Counted from the first letter of the stretch, positions 14,051 through 24,253 are shown. The stretch is DNA of 64,000 bases from Quadrisphaera granulorum (GCF_003149145.1 NZ_QGDQ01000002.1:124001-188000); one strand, 5' to 3'. Notes: generated by a model not told the origin, from the letters alone. Program-made: numbers and translations.

Positions 14051-15202
14051 TTAGCCGGCCAACCTCACGGGCATGAGCAGGTACCGGTAGTGGTCGCTGG
14101 AATCGCCGTCTTCCTCGAGCTGACCGGTCAGGACGGCGGGCTTGGTGGGCACCGTGAACGAAAGCCTCACGTAGGGCGTGCTGAGCGCCAGCAGCCCGTC
14201 CAGGAGGAATTGCGGGTTGAAAGCGATCGTGACGTCGTCGCCGTGGAGCTGGGCGGTGATCGCCTCCGAGGCCTGCGCGTCCTCGCCGTCGCCTGCCTCG
14301 AGGACCACCTGGCCCTCCGTGAAGGACAACCGCACGGGGCGGCTGCGCTCGGCGACCAGGGCGACGCGGCGAACGGCCTCGACCAGGGCGGGCACGGAGA
14401 CGACGGCGGAGATCGGGGACTCGGCCGGGAACAGTGAGCGGACCTTGGGGTAGTCACCGTCGACGAGCAGCGACGTGGTGCGCCGTCCCCCGGCTTCGAA
14501 GCCCACCAACCCGGAACCGCCGCGGCCGCGGCCTTCGACGGCGGCGTCCGGGGACAGCGCCACCACGACCTCACCGCTCCCCATGGCACGGGCGACCTCG
14601 GAGAGGGTCCTGGCGCGGACGAGCGCCGAGGACGACGCTCCGCCGGAGCCGGCGCTCCACGGCAGCGTGCGCACCGCCAGGCGGTAGCGGTCGGTGGCCA
14701 GGAGCGTCAGCTCGTCGCCCTCGATCTCGACGCGAACTCCCGTCAGGACCGGGAGCGTCTCGTCTCGGCTGGCCGCGACCACCACCTGAGCGACCGCAGA
14801 GGCGAAGACGTCACCGGCGACGGAGCCGAGCACGTCCGGCATCGCGGGCAGGGTCGGGTAGTCATCCACCGGCATGGTGAGCAGCGTGAAGCGGCTCGAC
14901 CCGCACGTGACGACGACGCGAGGCCCCTGCAGGGAGACCTGGACCGGCTGCCCCGGCAGGGAGCGGGCGATGTCGGCCAGCAGGCGCCCGGAGACGAGTA
15001 CCCGGCCGGGCTCGTGGACCTCGGCGGAGACCTCCACGTGCGCGGAGACCTCGTAGTCGAAGCTGGACAGCTTGAGGACCCCGGGTTCGGTGGCCTCCAG
15101 GAGGACCCCGGACAGCACCGGTACGGGCGGACGTGCGGGCAGGGTCCTCGCCGTCCATCCGACGGCGTCGGCCAGGACGTCGCGCTCGACCCCGAACCTC
15201 AC
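14051..15202 (-). CDS. dnaN: DNA polymerase III sliding clamp (beta subunit)
   Basis: A 383-residue ring-forming processivity factor with three clamp domains. Recognisable segments are ERDVLADAVGWTARTLP, LPVLTGVRVEI, LLATDRYRLAVR, GDYPKVRSLFP and the C-terminal YLLMPVRL. The start is set at GTG 15202 (MRFGVERDVL). GGAGGTGG lies 6 bases upstream, the usual DnaN N-terminus begins there, and the upstream ATG 15238 has only a weak ribosome site and would add a basic 12-residue tail. It is transcribed away from oriC, the first gene on the left replichore. Confidence 0.97.
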   Translation of the reverse strand: MRFGVERDVLADAVGWTARTLPARPPVPVLSGVLLEATEPGVLKLSSFDYEVSAHVEVSAEVHEPGRVLVSGRLLADIARSLPGQPVQVSLQGPRVVVTCGSSRFTLLTMPVDDYPTLPAMPDVLGSVAGDVFASAVAQVVVAASRDETLPVLTGVRVEIEGDELTLLATDRYRLAVRTLPWSAGSGGASSSALVRARTLSEVARAMGSGEVVVALSPDAAVEGRGRGGSGLVGFEAGGRRTTSLLVDGDYPKVRSLFPAESPISAVVSVPALVEAVRRVALVAERSRPVRLSFTEGQVVLEAGDGEDAQASEAITAQLHGDDVTIAFNPQFLLDGLLALSTPYVRLSFTVPTKPAVLTGQLEEDGDSSDHYRYLLMPVRLAG

Positions 15203-15399
15203 GGGTCCACCTCCATGCGTGCTGCGTGCCCGCTTCATGTCTCTGCGCCCTGGATGGGCCCCGATCGGCGAGGGTAACGGTGTGCGGGCTCGGCCCCTGC
15301 CAGCCACCCACAGGCCCCCCGTGGGCGGCTCCGGGCGGTCCGGCGTAGATGAAGGCGGCGCGATCGAATCCGCTAGATGACGTGTTCCGTAGTAGTCAT

Positions 15400-15670
15400 A
15401 GGGCCTGTGGAAACTGTGGAGAACCCTCGTCGTCGCAGGTGAGGCGCCATGCACACCTGTGGACAGAGCTGTGGATGACGTGGGGAAAAATTACGGGTGC
15501 CTGTGGACGGCCAGAATCTGTCCACATCCCGTCCACAGAAGGACCCCCTGTTGTCCACACGTCATCCACAGGATTTGCGGGGTTTTCCACAGCCCCTGTG
15601 GATGGAGTTGTCCACAGGGGCTGTGGATGCCTGTGGATCGTCCTCACCTGGGGACAGAGGCTGTGGAAAA
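15400..15670. other. oriC: Chromosomal replication origin oriC (dnaA-dnaN intergenic region)
   Basis: The 511-bp gap between dnaN and dnaA holds about fifteen DnaA-box-like 9-mers in both orientations. Two are perfect TTGTCCACA (15551-15559, 15608-15616). Close relatives lie at 15406, 15415, 15458, 15470, 15502, 15518, 15529, 15562, 15583, 15597, 15622, 15632 and 15662. Short AT-rich tracts (GGGGAAAAATTACG at 15482-15495; AGTAGTCATA at 15391-15400) are candidate unwinding elements. Placement between dnaA and dnaN is the standard actinobacterial origin. The remainder (15203-15390) carries the dnaN leader. Confidence 0.95.
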
Positions 15671-15713
15671 GTCACGTCGCCGCAGTTCAGGGCGCTGACG
15701 GGTGACCCTGGCG

Positions 15714-17264
15714 TCAGGCGCGGTGCTGCAGCTTGATGCGGTTGGTGAGTTCCGTGACCTCGTTGTAGGTCTGCCGGCGCTCGGCGAGCTGCTCGCGCAC
15801 CTTGCGGTTGGCGTGCATGACGGTGGTGTGGTCACGACCGCCGAAGGCCTGCCCGATCTTGGGCAGGCTGAGCTCTGTGAGCTCGCGGCACAGGTACATC
15901 GCGACCTGGCGGGCGTTCACCACCGCACGCGAGCGAGCGGGGCCGCACAGGTCCTCGATGGTCACCTTGTAGTAGTCCGCCGTCTGCGCCATGACGGTCG
16001 CCAGGGAGATCTGCGCGGTCTCCCCCGTGAGGAGGTCCTTGAGGACCACCTCGGCCAGTGCAAGGTCGACGTCGGCGCGGTTGAGGTTGGCGAACGCCGT
16101 GACGCGGATGAGGGCGCCCTCGAGCTCGCGGATGTTCGTGGAGATCTGCGAGCCGATGAACTCCAGCACCTCGTACGGCACGGAGAGCCGGTCGGTAATG
16201 GCCTTCTTGGACAGGATCGCGATGCGCGTCTCCAGGTCCGGCGGCTGGACGTCGGTGGTCAGGCCCCACTCGAAGCGCGACCGCATCCGCTCCTCGAACC
16301 CGAAGAGGTTCTTGGGCGGCTGGTCGGAGGTGATGATCACCTGCTTGTTGGCGTTGTGCAGCACGTTGAAGGTGTGGAAGAACTCCTCCTGCGTCTGCAC
16401 CTTGTTCGAGAGGAACTGGATGTCGTCGACGAGGAGGAAGTCGACATCGCGGTATCGACGCAGGAACGAGTTCTTCTGGTCGTCGCGGATCGAGTTGATG
16501 AAGTCGTTGGTGAACTCCTCGGAGTTCACGTAGCGCACCTTGACGCCCTGGTACAGGTGCTGGGCGTAGTGCCCGATGGCGTGCAGCAGGTGCGTCTTGC
16601 CCAGGCCGGAGGGGCCGTAGACGAACAGCGGGTTGTAGGCCTTCGCGGGTGCTTCGGCCACGGCCACGGCTGCCGCGTGGGCGAACCGGTTGGACGAGCC
16701 GATGACGAAGGTGTCGAACGTGTACTTGGGGTTCAGGCGGGCGGGCTCGGCGTCCTTGCGGGACTGCTCACCTCGTCGGCTGCGAGGAACCTGCGGAGGC
16801 CGGCTCACGCCGAACAGCGCGCCGTCCTCGCCGGTGGCCAGCAGCTCCGCGCCGTCCTCGTCGTCGACGTCGGAACCCGGGTCCGCTGCCTCGGGGGACC
16901 CCAGGGAGCCGTCCTCCGGTCCCCCTCGGGGCGCGGGGACCTGACTGTCCGCGGCCGGGGCGGAGGAGGGACGCGGCGCCTCGTAGGGCGGCGCGTCCGT
17001 CAGGGAGCTGTCGACAGCCACCGCCACCCGGACCGGGCGGCCCAGGCGATCGGAGAGCGCCGCCGCCACCGGCTCGCGCAGCCGCTGCTCGATCATCTCC
17101 TTGGTGAGCTCGTTCGGGACCGAAAGCAGCACCATGTCGTTGAGCAGGCCCAGGGGACGGGTCAGGCGCAGGAACGCCAGCTGCTGGCGGGAGATACGAG
17201 GATCAGCACCCAGCGCGGCGATGACGGCCGGCCAGGCAGATGGGAGGTCCTGCTCATCGGCCAC
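15714..17264 (-). CDS. dnaA: Chromosomal replication initiator DnaA
   Basis: A 516-residue AAA+ initiator. Domain I is at residues 1-90, the linker domain II is a long acidic Pro/Ala stretch, and domain III starts at [13 protein letters not shown]. Walker A is GPSGLGKTH, Walker [10 protein letters not shown], and sensor regions SDQPPKNL and [14 protein letters not shown]. Domain IV has the DNA-binding signature [14 protein letters not shown] 17264 was chosen; GGGAGGG/TGGAG lies upstream. The GTG at 17288 lacks a spaced ribosome site. DnaA boxes upstream (17304-17336) suggest autoregulation. It reads toward oriC, opposite in direction to rpmH. Confidence 0.97.
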   Translation of the reverse strand: MADEQDLPSAWPAVIAALGADPRISRQQLAFLRLTRPLGLLNDMVLLSVPNELTKEMIEQRLREPVAAALSDRLGRPVRVAVAVDSSLTDAPPYEAPRPSSAPAADSQVPAPRGGPEDGSLGSPEAADPGSDVDDEDGAELLATGEDGALFGVSRPPQVPRSRRGEQSRKDAEPARLNPKYTFDTFVIGSSNRFAHAAAVAVAEAPAKAYNPLFVYGPSGLGKTHLLHAIGHYAQHLYQGVKVRYVNSEEFTNDFINSIRDDQKNSFLRRYRDVDFLLVDDIQFLSNKVQTQEEFFHTFNVLHNANKQVIITSDQPPKNLFGFEERMRSRFEWGLTTDVQPPDLETRIAILSKKAITDRLSVPYEVLEFIGSQISTNIRELEGALIRVTAFANLNRADVDLALAEVVLKDLLTGETAQISLATVMAQTADYYKVTIEDLCGPARSRAVVNARQVAMYLCRELTELSLPKIGQAFGGRDHTTVMHANRKVREQLAERRQTYNEVTELTNRIKLQHRA

Positions 17265-17303
17265 CGCTCCACCCTCCCACGACCGCACGAGGGGTCGCGC
17301 ACG

Positions 17304-17336
17304 TCATCCACAGGGTTGTCCACAGGCTGTGGACGG
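17304..17336. promoter_or_regulatory. Three DnaA boxes upstream of dnaA
   Basis: TCATCCACA (17304-17312), a perfect TTGTCCACA (17316-17324) and TGTGGACGG (17328-17336) lie 40-72 bases upstream of the dnaA start codon. DnaA boxes at this place in other bacteria mediate autorepression of dnaA; that role is inferred here. Confidence 0.75.
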
Positions 17337-17470
17337 AGATGGGGACGTCGGCCGCTCAGGAGCGGCGACGCCAGCACCGGAGCGGGAGCGCACGACGCTA
17401 GCGGCACCCTCTCCTCGGGCACAAGATGGCACGCCCCGGGCCCTTTCCGGCGCGCTGACGCCCTTCAGGT

Positions 17471-17500
17471 TTGACCCTTCAGCCCTCGCGCCCCTACCGT
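17471..17500 (+). promoter_or_regulatory. Candidate sigma-70-type promoter for rpmH-rnpA
   Basis: A -35 TTGACC (17471-17476) and a -10 TACCGT (17495-17500) are separated by 18 bases. They lie about 170 bases before rpmH, in the gap between divergent dnaA and rpmH. The rest of the gap (17337-17670) shows no gene. Confidence 0.5.
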
Positions 17501-17673
17501 GGAGCGGTTGCGGCAGGCGCTTGTGTGTCCGCTGGTGCCCCTCCGGTCCTCCGGGGCGGGGCCCGCGGGTCCTGGGCCCAGCCGTTCGGAGCGGCTCGGC
17601 CTGTCGATTATTCGACGGGCTTCGGGTCGCCCCCAGACAGCGAGCTGATCAGCGACGTGATGGAGTGACGGGC

Positions 17674-17811
17674 GTGAGCAAGCGGACTTTCCAGCCGAAC
17701 AACCGGCGCCGGGCCAAGGTGCACGGCTTCCGCCTGCGCATGCGGACGCGCGCCGGTCGCGCCATCCTCGCCGCGCGGCGTTCCAAGGGCCGCGCGCAGC
17801 TCTCTGCCTGA
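17674..17811 (+). CDS. rpmH: 50S ribosomal protein L34
   Basis: A 45-residue highly basic protein, [20 protein letters not shown] then [18 protein letters not shown], the full L34 sequence. GTG start with GGAGTGA six bases upstream. First gene of the rightward rpmH-rnpA-yidD-yidC-jag-rsmG-parA-parB cluster at the origin. Confidence 0.97.
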   Translation: MSKRTFQPNNRRRAKVHGFRLRMRTRAGRAILAARRSKGRAQLSA

Positions 17812-17839
17812 GGCAGGGGGCTTCCGGGCCCGCTGACTC

Positions 17840-18283
17840 GTGCTCCCCACCGCGCATCGCTTACGCCGGTCCGCCGACTTCTCCGCCGTTGTCCGGCGTG
17901 GGCGTCGTGCCGGACGACGGCACCTGGTGGTGCACCTGCTCGACCCCTCGGGACCCGCTGTCGATGCGGGCTCGACGGGTCTGGGCTCGACGGGCTTGGG
18001 CTCGGTGATCGGGGAGTACGGGGTCAGCCACGAGGTGACGGTCGTCGAGCCGGCCCGGGTCGGCTTCGTCGTCTCGCGCGCCGTCGGAGGCTCCGTGGTG
18101 CGCAACCGCGTGGAGCGCAGGCTCCGGCATCTGGTGCGCGACCACCTCGCCTCGCTCCCCGCCGGAGGCAGGGTCGTAGTGAGGGCCAACCCCGCCGCCG
18201 CTGACGCCCCCAGTGACGTCCTGGCGCGGGATCTCGCGTCCGCTCTGCGGCGGCTCCTCCCACCGCCGGAGGCCTCCTCATGA
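17840..18283 (+). CDS. rnpA: Ribonuclease P protein component
   Basis: A 147-residue basic subunit that helps the RNase P RNA bind and process pre-tRNA 5' ends. It starts [23 protein letters not shown]. The signature RNR box is [15 protein letters not shown], and the core strand is [14 protein letters not shown]. It is longer than the common 115-125 residues because of an insertion before the core ([19 protein letters not shown]), encoded by a 15-bp tandem repeat. GTG start 28 bases after rpmH. No ribosome site is obvious, so coupling to rpmH is likely. Confidence 0.93.
   Translation: MLPTAHRLRRSADFSAVVRRGRRAGRRHLVVHLLDPSGPAVDAGSTGLGSTGLGSVIGEYGVSHEVTVVEPARVGFVVSRAVGGSVVRNRVERRLRHLVRDHLASLPAGGRVVVRANPAAADAPSDVLARDLASALRRLLPPPEASS
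17968..18004 (+). repeat. 15-bp tandem repeat inside rnpA
   Basis: GGGCTCGACGGGTCT (17968-17982) is followed by GGGCTCGACGGGCTT (17983-17997) and a partial third unit GGGCTCG. It encodes [12 protein letters not shown] within a surface-loop insertion of RnpA. The unit length is a multiple of three, so copy changes keep the frame. Confidence 0.8.
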
Positions 18284-18305
18284 CGTGCCGCCAGAGGCAA
18301 GCACC

Positions 18306-18755
18306 ATGAGTCGCGTCGTCGGCGCGAGGGTTCGGAGCGGGTGGCTGGTTCGGTGCTGGAGAGCCCTCGACGGGGCGCTCGCCGTCGTCCTCCTGCTGCT
18401 CGTGCGGATCTACCAGCTGCTCGTGTCACCGCTGCTGGGTCCGGTGTGCCGCTACGCACCCTCCTGCTCCTCGTACGGCGCCACCGCGCTGCGTCGACAC
18501 GGCGCGCTGCGCGGAACGTGGCTGACCGCGCGTCGGTTGCTGCGCTGCCACCCGTGGGCGGCGGGCGGCTGGGACCCGGTGCCCGAGCGGGCCGAATGGG
18601 GGGAAGACGACGGCGTGGACGGGACGGCTGACGGGGCACCGAAGGCCAGGCCCCACACTGGTGGGGGCTGCGCGCCCGAGCCGCACCACGAGCACCAGCT
18701 CCCGCACCACCACGACCACGGGGCCTCCCGTCCCCAGCCCGTGAGGACGAGATGA
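18306..18755 (+). CDS. yidD: Membrane protein insertion efficiency factor YidD
   Basis: A 149-residue protein. The YidD core is [18 protein letters not shown], then [20 protein letters not shown] (three conserved Cys/Ser positions) and [19 protein letters not shown]. YidD assists YidC-mediated insertion at the membrane. Here the usual 80-100 residues are followed by a His-rich tail ([15 protein letters not shown]) of about 50 residues, which could bind metal but is unexplained. The TGA overlaps the yidC ATG by four bases. Confidence 0.93.
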   Translation: MSRVVGARVRSGWLVRCWRALDGALAVVLLLLVRIYQLLVSPLLGPVCRYAPSCSSYGATALRRHGALRGTWLTARRLLRCHPWAAGGWDPVPERAEWGEDDGVDGTADGAPKARPHTGGGCAPEPHHEHQLPHHHDHGASRPQPVRTR

Positions 18756-19687
18756 ACTTCTTCGAGAGCCTGATCTTCCCGCTCGAGTGGGTGGTCGCCT
18801 GGATCATGGTCGCCGCTCATGCCGGCCTGACCGCCCTCGGCATGCCCGAGGCGAGCGGCTGGACCTGGTCGCTCTCGATCGTGGTGCTGGTCATCGTGAT
18901 CCGCATCGTCCTGATCCCGCTGTTCGTGAAGCAGATCAAGGCCAGCCGCGGCATGGCGCTGCTGCAGCCGGAGATGCGGAAGATCCAGCAGAAGTACAAG
19001 GGCAAGACCGACCCGGCCAGCCGCGAGGCGATGAGCCGGGAGACCATGGAGCTCTACCGCTCCAGCGGCACCAATCCCTTCTCCTCCTGCCTGCCGATCC
19101 TCCTTCAGGCGCCGATCTTCTTCGCCCTGTTCCGGGTGCTGAACTACGGCCTGCGCGAGGAGCAGGGTGTCGGCCCGCTCACGGGTGTGCTGGCCCGGCA
19201 GGCCGCGGAGTCGACCATCTTCGGCGCGCGCCTGACGGACACCTTCCTCGGCAGCGACGACCTCAACGTCAAGATCCTCACCGCGGTCCTCATCGTGGCC
19301 ATGAGCCTCACGACGTTCACCACGCAGCGCCAGCTGATGATCAAGAACATGCCGGCCTCCGCGCTCGACAATCCGTTCGCGCAGCAGCAGAAGCTGATCA
19401 TGTACTTGTTCCCGATCATCTTCGCGGTCTCCGGCGTGAACTTCCCGATCGGCGTGCTCATCTACTGGTTCACCACCAACCTGTGGACCGGTGGCCAGCA
19501 GGCCTACGTCATCCGCCGCATGCCCGCCCCCGGCTCCAAGGCCGAGGAGGCACTGGAGGCCCGGCGGGCCCGCAAGCGCGCCCGCCGCGGTGAGGCCGCC
19601 ACCGACGTCGTCGCCGGTGAGGTCATCGAGCAGCCGCAGCGCGCCGGCCAGCGCGTCCAGCCCAAGCGCAAGGACCGCAACCGCTGA
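18752..19687 (+). CDS. yidC: Membrane protein insertase YidC (Oxa1 family)
   Basis: A 311-residue integral membrane insertase/chaperone. The N-terminus [19 protein letters not shown] is of the short actinobacterial type without the large periplasmic domain. Conserved parts are [19 protein letters not shown], the cytoplasmic coiled loop [34 protein letters not shown], and later helices ending [19 protein letters not shown]. The tail is strongly basic ([16 protein letters not shown]), as in ribosome-binding YidC. Coupled to yidD. Confidence 0.97.
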   Translation: MNFFESLIFPLEWVVAWIMVAAHAGLTALGMPEASGWTWSLSIVVLVIVIRIVLIPLFVKQIKASRGMALLQPEMRKIQQKYKGKTDPASREAMSRETMELYRSSGTNPFSSCLPILLQAPIFFALFRVLNYGLREEQGVGPLTGVLARQAAESTIFGARLTDTFLGSDDLNVKILTAVLIVAMSLTTFTTQRQLMIKNMPASALDNPFAQQQKLIMYLFPIIFAVSGVNFPIGVLIYWFTTNLWTGGQQAYVIRRMPAPGSKAEEALEARRARKRARRGEAATDVVAGEVIEQPQRAGQRVQPKRKDRNR

Positions 19688-19740
19688 ACGGCGCCGGCCC
19701 CCAGACCCGAACCCGCCCACCTGACGACGAGGAGGCCGTG

Positions 19741-20379
19741 GTGAGCACCGAGCAGGCCACGCACGAGGTCCCCACCCCCACCACCGATGCCCTCGAGGGC
19801 ACCGACGCGGCTGACACCGGCGCTGGCGCCGAAGCCCAGCCCGACGGCGCCGCCGCAGACGGCCACGGCCAGCCCGCCGAGGGCGGCCCCGAGCGCCGCA
19901 GCCGCCTGGAGCGGCTGGAGGAGGAGGGCGAGGTCGCCGCTGACTACCTCGAGGAACTCCTCGACATCGCCGACCTCGACGGCGACATCGACATCGACGT
20001 CGAGGACGGCCGTGCGGCGGTCTCCGTCGTCGCCGAGGGCAGCGATGCCGTCGCCCTGCGACGTCTGGCCGGCGCCCGCGGTGAGGTGCTGGAGGCCCTG
20101 CAGGACCTCACACGCCTGGCGGTCCAGGCGCGCACCGGCGAGCGCAGCCGCCTCATGCTCGACGTCGCGGGACACCGGGCGCGCCGCCGCGAGGAGCTGC
20201 AGCAGCTGGCCGCGCAGGCGGTCGCGGAGGTGCAGCGGGACGGCGCTCCCGTCGCGCTGGAGCCGATGAACCCCTTCGAGCGCAAGGTCGTCCACGACGC
20301 CGTCGCCGCGGCCGGGCTCGTCAGCGACTCCGAGGGCGAGGAGCCCCACCGCCACGTGGTGGTCTCCCCCGCCGCCTGA
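19741..20379 (+). CDS. jag: Jag/SpoIIIJ-associated R3H-domain RNA-binding protein
   Basis: A 212-residue protein. A disordered acidic N-terminus is followed by a KH-like region (AADYLEELLDIADLDGDIDID, LRRLAGARGEVLEALQDLTRLAV) and a C-terminal R3H domain (RSRLMLDVAGHRARRREEL, EPMNPFERKVVHDAV). Relatives (KhpB/Jag/EloR) bind RNA and tune elongation of the cell wall. GTG 19741 was preferred over GTG 19738 because GGAGG is five bases away from it. Part of the yidC-jag-rsmG string. Confidence 0.93.
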   Translation: MSTEQATHEVPTPTTDALEGTDAADTGAGAEAQPDGAAADGHGQPAEGGPERRSRLERLEEEGEVAADYLEELLDIADLDGDIDIDVEDGRAAVSVVAEGSDAVALRRLAGARGEVLEALQDLTRLAVQARTGERSRLMLDVAGHRARRREELQQLAAQAVAEVQRDGAPVALEPMNPFERKVVHDAVAAAGLVSDSEGEEPHRHVVVSPAA

Positions 20380-20382
20380 CGC

Positions 20383-21183
20383 GTGCCCGAGGACGTGGCG
20401 GGCGAGATTCCGGCTCAGCAGCCGGGCGACGCGCCCGGGGTACTGGCCGAGCCCGAGGAGCTGCGCGAGGCCGTCGCGACGGTCTTCGGGGCCGAGGTCG
20501 ACCTGGCGCGGCGCTACGCGGGGCACCTCGCCACCACGGCCGTCGAGCGCGGCCTGGTGGGTCCGCGGGAGGTTCCGCGCCTGTGGGAGCGGCACGTGCT
20601 CAACTGCGCCGTCGTGGGCGAGCTGTTGCCGCCCGCGGCGCTCGTCGTCGACGTCGGCAGCGGGGCCGGACTGCCGGGCCTGTGCCTGGCGCTGGCCCGC
20701 CCGGACGCCACGGTCGTCCTGGTGGAGCCTCTGGAGCGCCGCGCGATCTGGCTCACCGAGGTCGTGGACGACCTCGGGATCGAGCGGCGCGTCAGGGTGG
20801 TGCGGGCACGCGCCGAAGAGGTGGCCCCCGGTCGCCCGGGTGCCCTTCCGCCCGCTGACGTGGTGACCGCGCGGGCGGTGGCCCCGCTGGAGCGGCTGGC
20901 CGGGTGGTGCCTTCCGCTGGCCCGCCGCGACGGCCTGCTCCTGGCCCTCAAGGGGCGCAGCGCTGCCGAGGAGGTCCGCGCCGCCGGGTCCGCTCTGGCA
21001 CGTCTGGGCGGCCTGGACGTGCAGGTGCTGGAGGTGGGTGCCGGAGTCGTCCCGGTCCCGACGACCGTGGTGAGCGTTACTGTGGGTGCCGCCCTTCACC
21101 CGGCTGGAGGTTCGCGAGGCGGAGAGGACGTCAGTGGTCGATCACGAGCGGCGCGGCAGCACGCGCGGAAGCCACGTCGCTGA
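20383..21183 (+). CDS. rsmG: 16S rRNA (guanine-N7) methyltransferase RsmG
   Basis: A 266-residue SAM-dependent enzyme methylating N7 of G527 in 16S rRNA. The SAM motif is VVDVGSGAGLPGLCLALA. LWERHVLNCAVV precedes it, as in GidB proteins, and VTARAVAPLERLAGWCLPL follows. The C-terminus is Arg/Gly-rich and overlaps the likely parA start by 50 bases. GTG start three bases after jag. Loss of RsmG gives low-level streptomycin resistance in other bacteria. Confidence 0.95.
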   Translation: MPEDVAGEIPAQQPGDAPGVLAEPEELREAVATVFGAEVDLARRYAGHLATTAVERGLVGPREVPRLWERHVLNCAVVGELLPPAALVVDVGSGAGLPGLCLALARPDATVVLVEPLERRAIWLTEVVDDLGIERRVRVVRARAEEVAPGRPGALPPADVVTARAVAPLERLAGWCLPLARRDGLLLALKGRSAAEEVRAAGSALARLGGLDVQVLEVGAGVVPVPTTVVSVTVGAALHPAGGSRGGEDVSGRSRAARQHARKPRR

Positions 21184-22372
21184 GCAGTCCGCCAGGACGC
21201 CCGACGACGAGGAGCTGGCCCGCAGGGCGCTGCTCGCGCAGGCGATCCCCGAGTCGGGCGAGGACACACCGCTGGCGCGCCAGGCCGGTGAGGACGCCCG
21301 GCGGCGGATCCGGCTGCGCGGGCGCACGTTGCCCAAGCCACCGGCCACCCGGGTGCTGACCATCGCCAACCAGAAGGGCGGCGTCGGCAAGACCACCAGC
21401 GCCGTCAACCTCGCCGCCGCGCTCGCGCAGTGCGGCCTGCAGGTGCTCGTGCTCGACGTCGACCCGCAGGGCAACGCGTCCACCGCGCTCGGTGTGGCCC
21501 ACGAGGACCGCACCCCCGGTACCTATGAGGTGCTCGTCGAGGGCCTGGCGCTGTCCGAGGCGATCCGCCAGTGTCCCGACGTGGCCGGCCTGGAGGTCTG
21601 CCCCGCGAGCATCGACCTGGCCGGCGCGGAGATGGAGCTGGCTGCCGAGTCCGACATGGTGGCGCGCGTCTCGCTGCTGCACGGTGCGCTGGCCGACTAC
21701 ATCGCCCAGCGCGAGGAGCAGGGCCTGCCCCGGCTCGACTACGTGCTGATGGACTGCCCGCCCAGCCTGGGGCTGATCACCCTGAACGCGCTGGTCGCGG
21801 CCCGCGAGGTGCTCATCCCCATCCAGTGCGAGTACTACGCGCTGGAGGGCCTGACGCAGCTGCGGAACAACATCGGCCTGGTGCAGCGGTCGCTGAACCC
21901 CGAGCTGGAGATCAGCACCATCCTGCTCACGATGTACGACGCCCGCACCCGCCTGGCGCGAGAGGTGGCCGAGGAGGTGCGCCGTGCCTTCCCGGACCGC
22001 GTGCTCGACACGACCATCCCGCGCTCGGTGCGGATCTCCGAGGCGCCCAGCCACGGCGAGACCGTCATGACGTACGACCCAGGCAACTCCGGGGCGCTCT
22101 CCTACCTCCAGGCGGCCCGTGAGCTCGCCGAGGGCCACCAGGCGCGCCTGGCCGCGCTCGCGCAGGCCCAGGCAGGGACCGAGGCGGCGCCGGAGGCCAC
22201 CGAAGAGGTGGCCCCTGAGGCAGGGTCTCCGGAGCCGGCGATGACGGCTGCTGCCCCCGAGGAGCCGGCGAACGTCGTCGACCTGCGCACCGGTCCCCTC
22301 GACCTGCGCGGATCGTGGACTCCCGACCGGCGCACCGCCGGCCGCGGCCGGGCCGCGGAGCCCCGCTCGTGA
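21134..22372 (+). CDS. parA: Chromosome partitioning ATPase ParA
   Basis: A 412-residue deviant-Walker ATPase that with ParB segregates origins. The Walker A' motif is [14 protein letters not shown], Walker B is [18 protein letters not shown], and [11 protein letters not shown] is the conserved strand. An 80-residue N-terminal extension and a 75-residue acidic/Pro tail flank the domain. GTG 21134 was chosen for its GAGAGG site seven bases upstream; it lies inside rsmG. Its TGA overlaps the parB GTG as GTGA. Confidence 0.96.
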   Translation: MVDHERRGSTRGSHVAEQSARTPDDEELARRALLAQAIPESGEDTPLARQAGEDARRRIRLRGRTLPKPPATRVLTIANQKGGVGKTTSAVNLAAALAQCGLQVLVLDVDPQGNASTALGVAHEDRTPGTYEVLVEGLALSEAIRQCPDVAGLEVCPASIDLAGAEMELAAESDMVARVSLLHGALADYIAQREEQGLPRLDYVLMDCPPSLGLITLNALVAAREVLIPIQCEYYALEGLTQLRNNIGLVQRSLNPELEISTILLTMYDARTRLAREVAEEVRRAFPDRVLDTTIPRSVRISEAPSHGETVMTYDPGNSGALSYLQAARELAEGHQARLAALAQAQAGTEAAPEATEEVAPEAGSPEPAMTAAAPEEPANVVDLRTGPLDLRGSWTPDRRTAGRGRAAEPRS

Positions 22373-23595
22373 CCGAGCGCAAGCGCGGACTGGGGCGGGG
22401 CCTGGGAGCCCTCATCCCCGACGCCGTCTCCCCCGAGGTCACCGGGCAGCTGCGCTCGGTCAGCGCCTCCGATCGGCCCTACACGGCGCGCCACGCCGAT
22501 CGGGCTGGTAGCGCGGATCGTCTTGCTCGTCCCGAGCTGCGTGACGTGCGTCCGGAGAAGGACGGCGACGACGACGGCGACCTCGTCATCGACCTGCGCG
22601 ACGGCGCGCCCGTCCCGTCGAGCTGGCAGGCGCCCCGGCGCCCCGGCGCCCGCGGGGCGCGCGGCGGTGCCTCCGACCAGGACCTGCTGCCCATCCCCGG
22701 CACGTGGTTCGCCGAGGTGCCGATCGGGTCGGTCAGTCCCAATCCGCGCCAGCCGCGGCAGGTCTTCGACGAGGACGCGCACGCCGAGCTCGTGCACAGC
22801 GTCAAGGAGATCGGCATTCTGCAGCCGGTCGTGGTGCGGCCGCTGCGCCGCGCCGACGGCAGCGCCCCGCCGCCCGGCGAGCAGATGTCGTTCGAGCTGG
22901 TCATGGGCGAGCGGCGCTGGCGCGCCGCGGAGAGCGCGGGCCTGGCGACTGTGCCGGCCATCGTCCGCGACACCACCGACGAGGACCTGCTGCGCGACGC
23001 GCTGCTGGAGAACCTCCACCGCGCGGACCTGAACCCGCTCGAAGAGGCCGCCGCCTACCAGCAGCTCCTCGACGACTTCGGCTGCACGCACGACTCCCTG
23101 GCCCAACGCCTCGGGCGCTCGCGCCCGCAGATCTCCAACACCATCCGCCTGCTGCGGCTGCCGCCGTCGGTGGCCCGTCGTGTGGCCGCCGGGGTGCTCT
23201 CCGCTGGTCACGCCCGTGCGCTGCTCGGCCTTCCGACGGCGGATGCCATGGAGCGGCTCGCGCAGCGCATCGTCGCCGAGGGTCTGTCCGTGCGCACCAC
23301 CGAGGAGCTCGTCGCGCTCGGTGGAGTGGGTCCCGCTCGCCCGGCACGCCCGCAGGTGCGTACCGCCGCGCCGGTTCTGGACGACCTCGCCGCGCGCCTG
23401 TCGGACAGGTTCGACACGCGCGTCAGCGTGGCGATGGGCGCCAAGAAGGGCCGTCTGACGGTGGAGTTCGCCACCCTGGAGGACCTCGACCGCATCCTCG
23501 GGTCTCTCGCACCCGGCGAGGCCGGGGTCGCGCAGACGCCGTCGGGCGACGCTGAGCACGCTGGAGGTCCGTACGAGTCCTCCAGCGCCCTCTGA
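22369..23595 (+). CDS. parB: Chromosome partitioning protein ParB
   Basis: A 408-residue CTP-dependent sliding clamp that loads at parS. The N-terminus [14 protein letters not shown] is diagnostic. The ParB/Srx CTPase region includes [28 protein letters not shown] and [33 protein letters not shown] and the helix-turn-helix [20 protein letters not shown] follow. The C-terminal dimerisation domain begins near [18 protein letters not shown]. An extra 60-residue Asp/Pro/Arg linker lies near the N-terminus. Coupled to parA. Confidence 0.97.
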   Translation: MTERKRGLGRGLGALIPDAVSPEVTGQLRSVSASDRPYTARHADRAGSADRLARPELRDVRPEKDGDDDGDLVIDLRDGAPVPSSWQAPRRPGARGARGGASDQDLLPIPGTWFAEVPIGSVSPNPRQPRQVFDEDAHAELVHSVKEIGILQPVVVRPLRRADGSAPPPGEQMSFELVMGERRWRAAESAGLATVPAIVRDTTDEDLLRDALLENLHRADLNPLEEAAAYQQLLDDFGCTHDSLAQRLGRSRPQISNTIRLLRLPPSVARRVAAGVLSAGHARALLGLPTADAMERLAQRIVAEGLSVRTTEELVALGGVGPARPARPQVRTAAPVLDDLAARLSDRFDTRVSVAMGAKKGRLTVEFATLEDLDRILGSLAPGEAGVAQTPSGDAEHAGGPYESSSAL

Positions 23596-23614
23596 GCGCC
23601 GCAGGGGCCGTGGC

Positions 23615-24253
23615 GTGTCACGCCGCATCGCCGCGCTGACCCTCGAGGCGCTGGCCGACCTTCCCGATCCCTGTCGCGGGTGCGTGGCATGGGAGCTCGA
23701 CCCGGTCTCGGCGGGGCGTGCCGTCGCCGGGGGCGGCACCGCCTTCGAGAAGGAGGCATGGCTGTCGGAAGTTCTCCTGCAGTGGGGTACCGCCGGGCGC
23801 GTCGCCTACGTCGACGACGCGCTGGCGGGCTTCGTCACCTACGCCCCGCCCGTGCACGTCCCGCGCTCGCGGGCGTTCCCGACCTCCCCGGTGAGCGGCG
23901 ACGCCGTCCTGCTCATGACCGGGTGGGTGGATCCGGCGCACCGCGGTGGTGGCATCGCGCGAATGCTCGTCCAGAGCGCCGCCAAGGACCTCACGCAGCG
24001 CGGCATGCGTGCCATCGAGGCGTTTGGAGTGGCCGGGGCCGAGCTGGCCGGGCAGGGGGTCGGCCTGACCGCCGAGTGCATGGTGCCCGCGGCCTTCTAC
24101 GAGGCGGTGGGCTTCACCGTCGTGCGACCCCACCACCGCTACCCGCGGCTGCGGCTGGAGCTGCGTACGGCGCTGTCCTGGCGTGAGGACGTCGAGGCGG
24201 CCCTGGAGCGCATCCTGGGCCGCGCGCGCGTCCCAGTCCTTTCCGGAGTCTGA
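23615..24253 (+). CDS. GNAT family N-acetyltransferase
   Basis: A 212-residue protein. The acetyl-CoA binding segment is LMTGWVDPAHRGGGIARMLVQSAAKDL, matching the R/Q-x-x-G-x-G/A motif A, followed by RAIEAFGV and the motif B-like FYEAVGFTVVRPHHRYPRLRLEL. The N-terminus PCRGCVAWELDP is common to the GNAT proteins located next to parB in actinobacteria. Substrate unknown. GTG start 20 bases after parB. The convergent trxA is separated by a strong terminator. Confidence 0.9.
   Translation: MSRRIAALTLEALADLPDPCRGCVAWELDPVSAGRAVAGGGTAFEKEAWLSEVLLQWGTAGRVAYVDDALAGFVTYAPPVHVPRSRAFPTSPVSGDAVLLMTGWVDPAHRGGGIARMLVQSAAKDLTQRGMRAIEAFGVAGAELAGQGVGLTAECMVPAAFYEAVGFTVVRPHHRYPRLRLELRTALSWREDVEAALERILGRARVPVLSGV

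Noticed and set aside
15203-15238. dnaN start at ATG 15238
   Set aside because: GTG 15202 has a strong GGAGGTGG site and begins at the normal DnaN N-terminus, so the upstream ATG is unlikely.
15702-17474. 590-codon open frame on the plus strand across dnaA
   Set aside because: It is the antisense shadow of dnaA in high-GC DNA. DnaA on the minus strand shows full domain motifs; the shadow has none.
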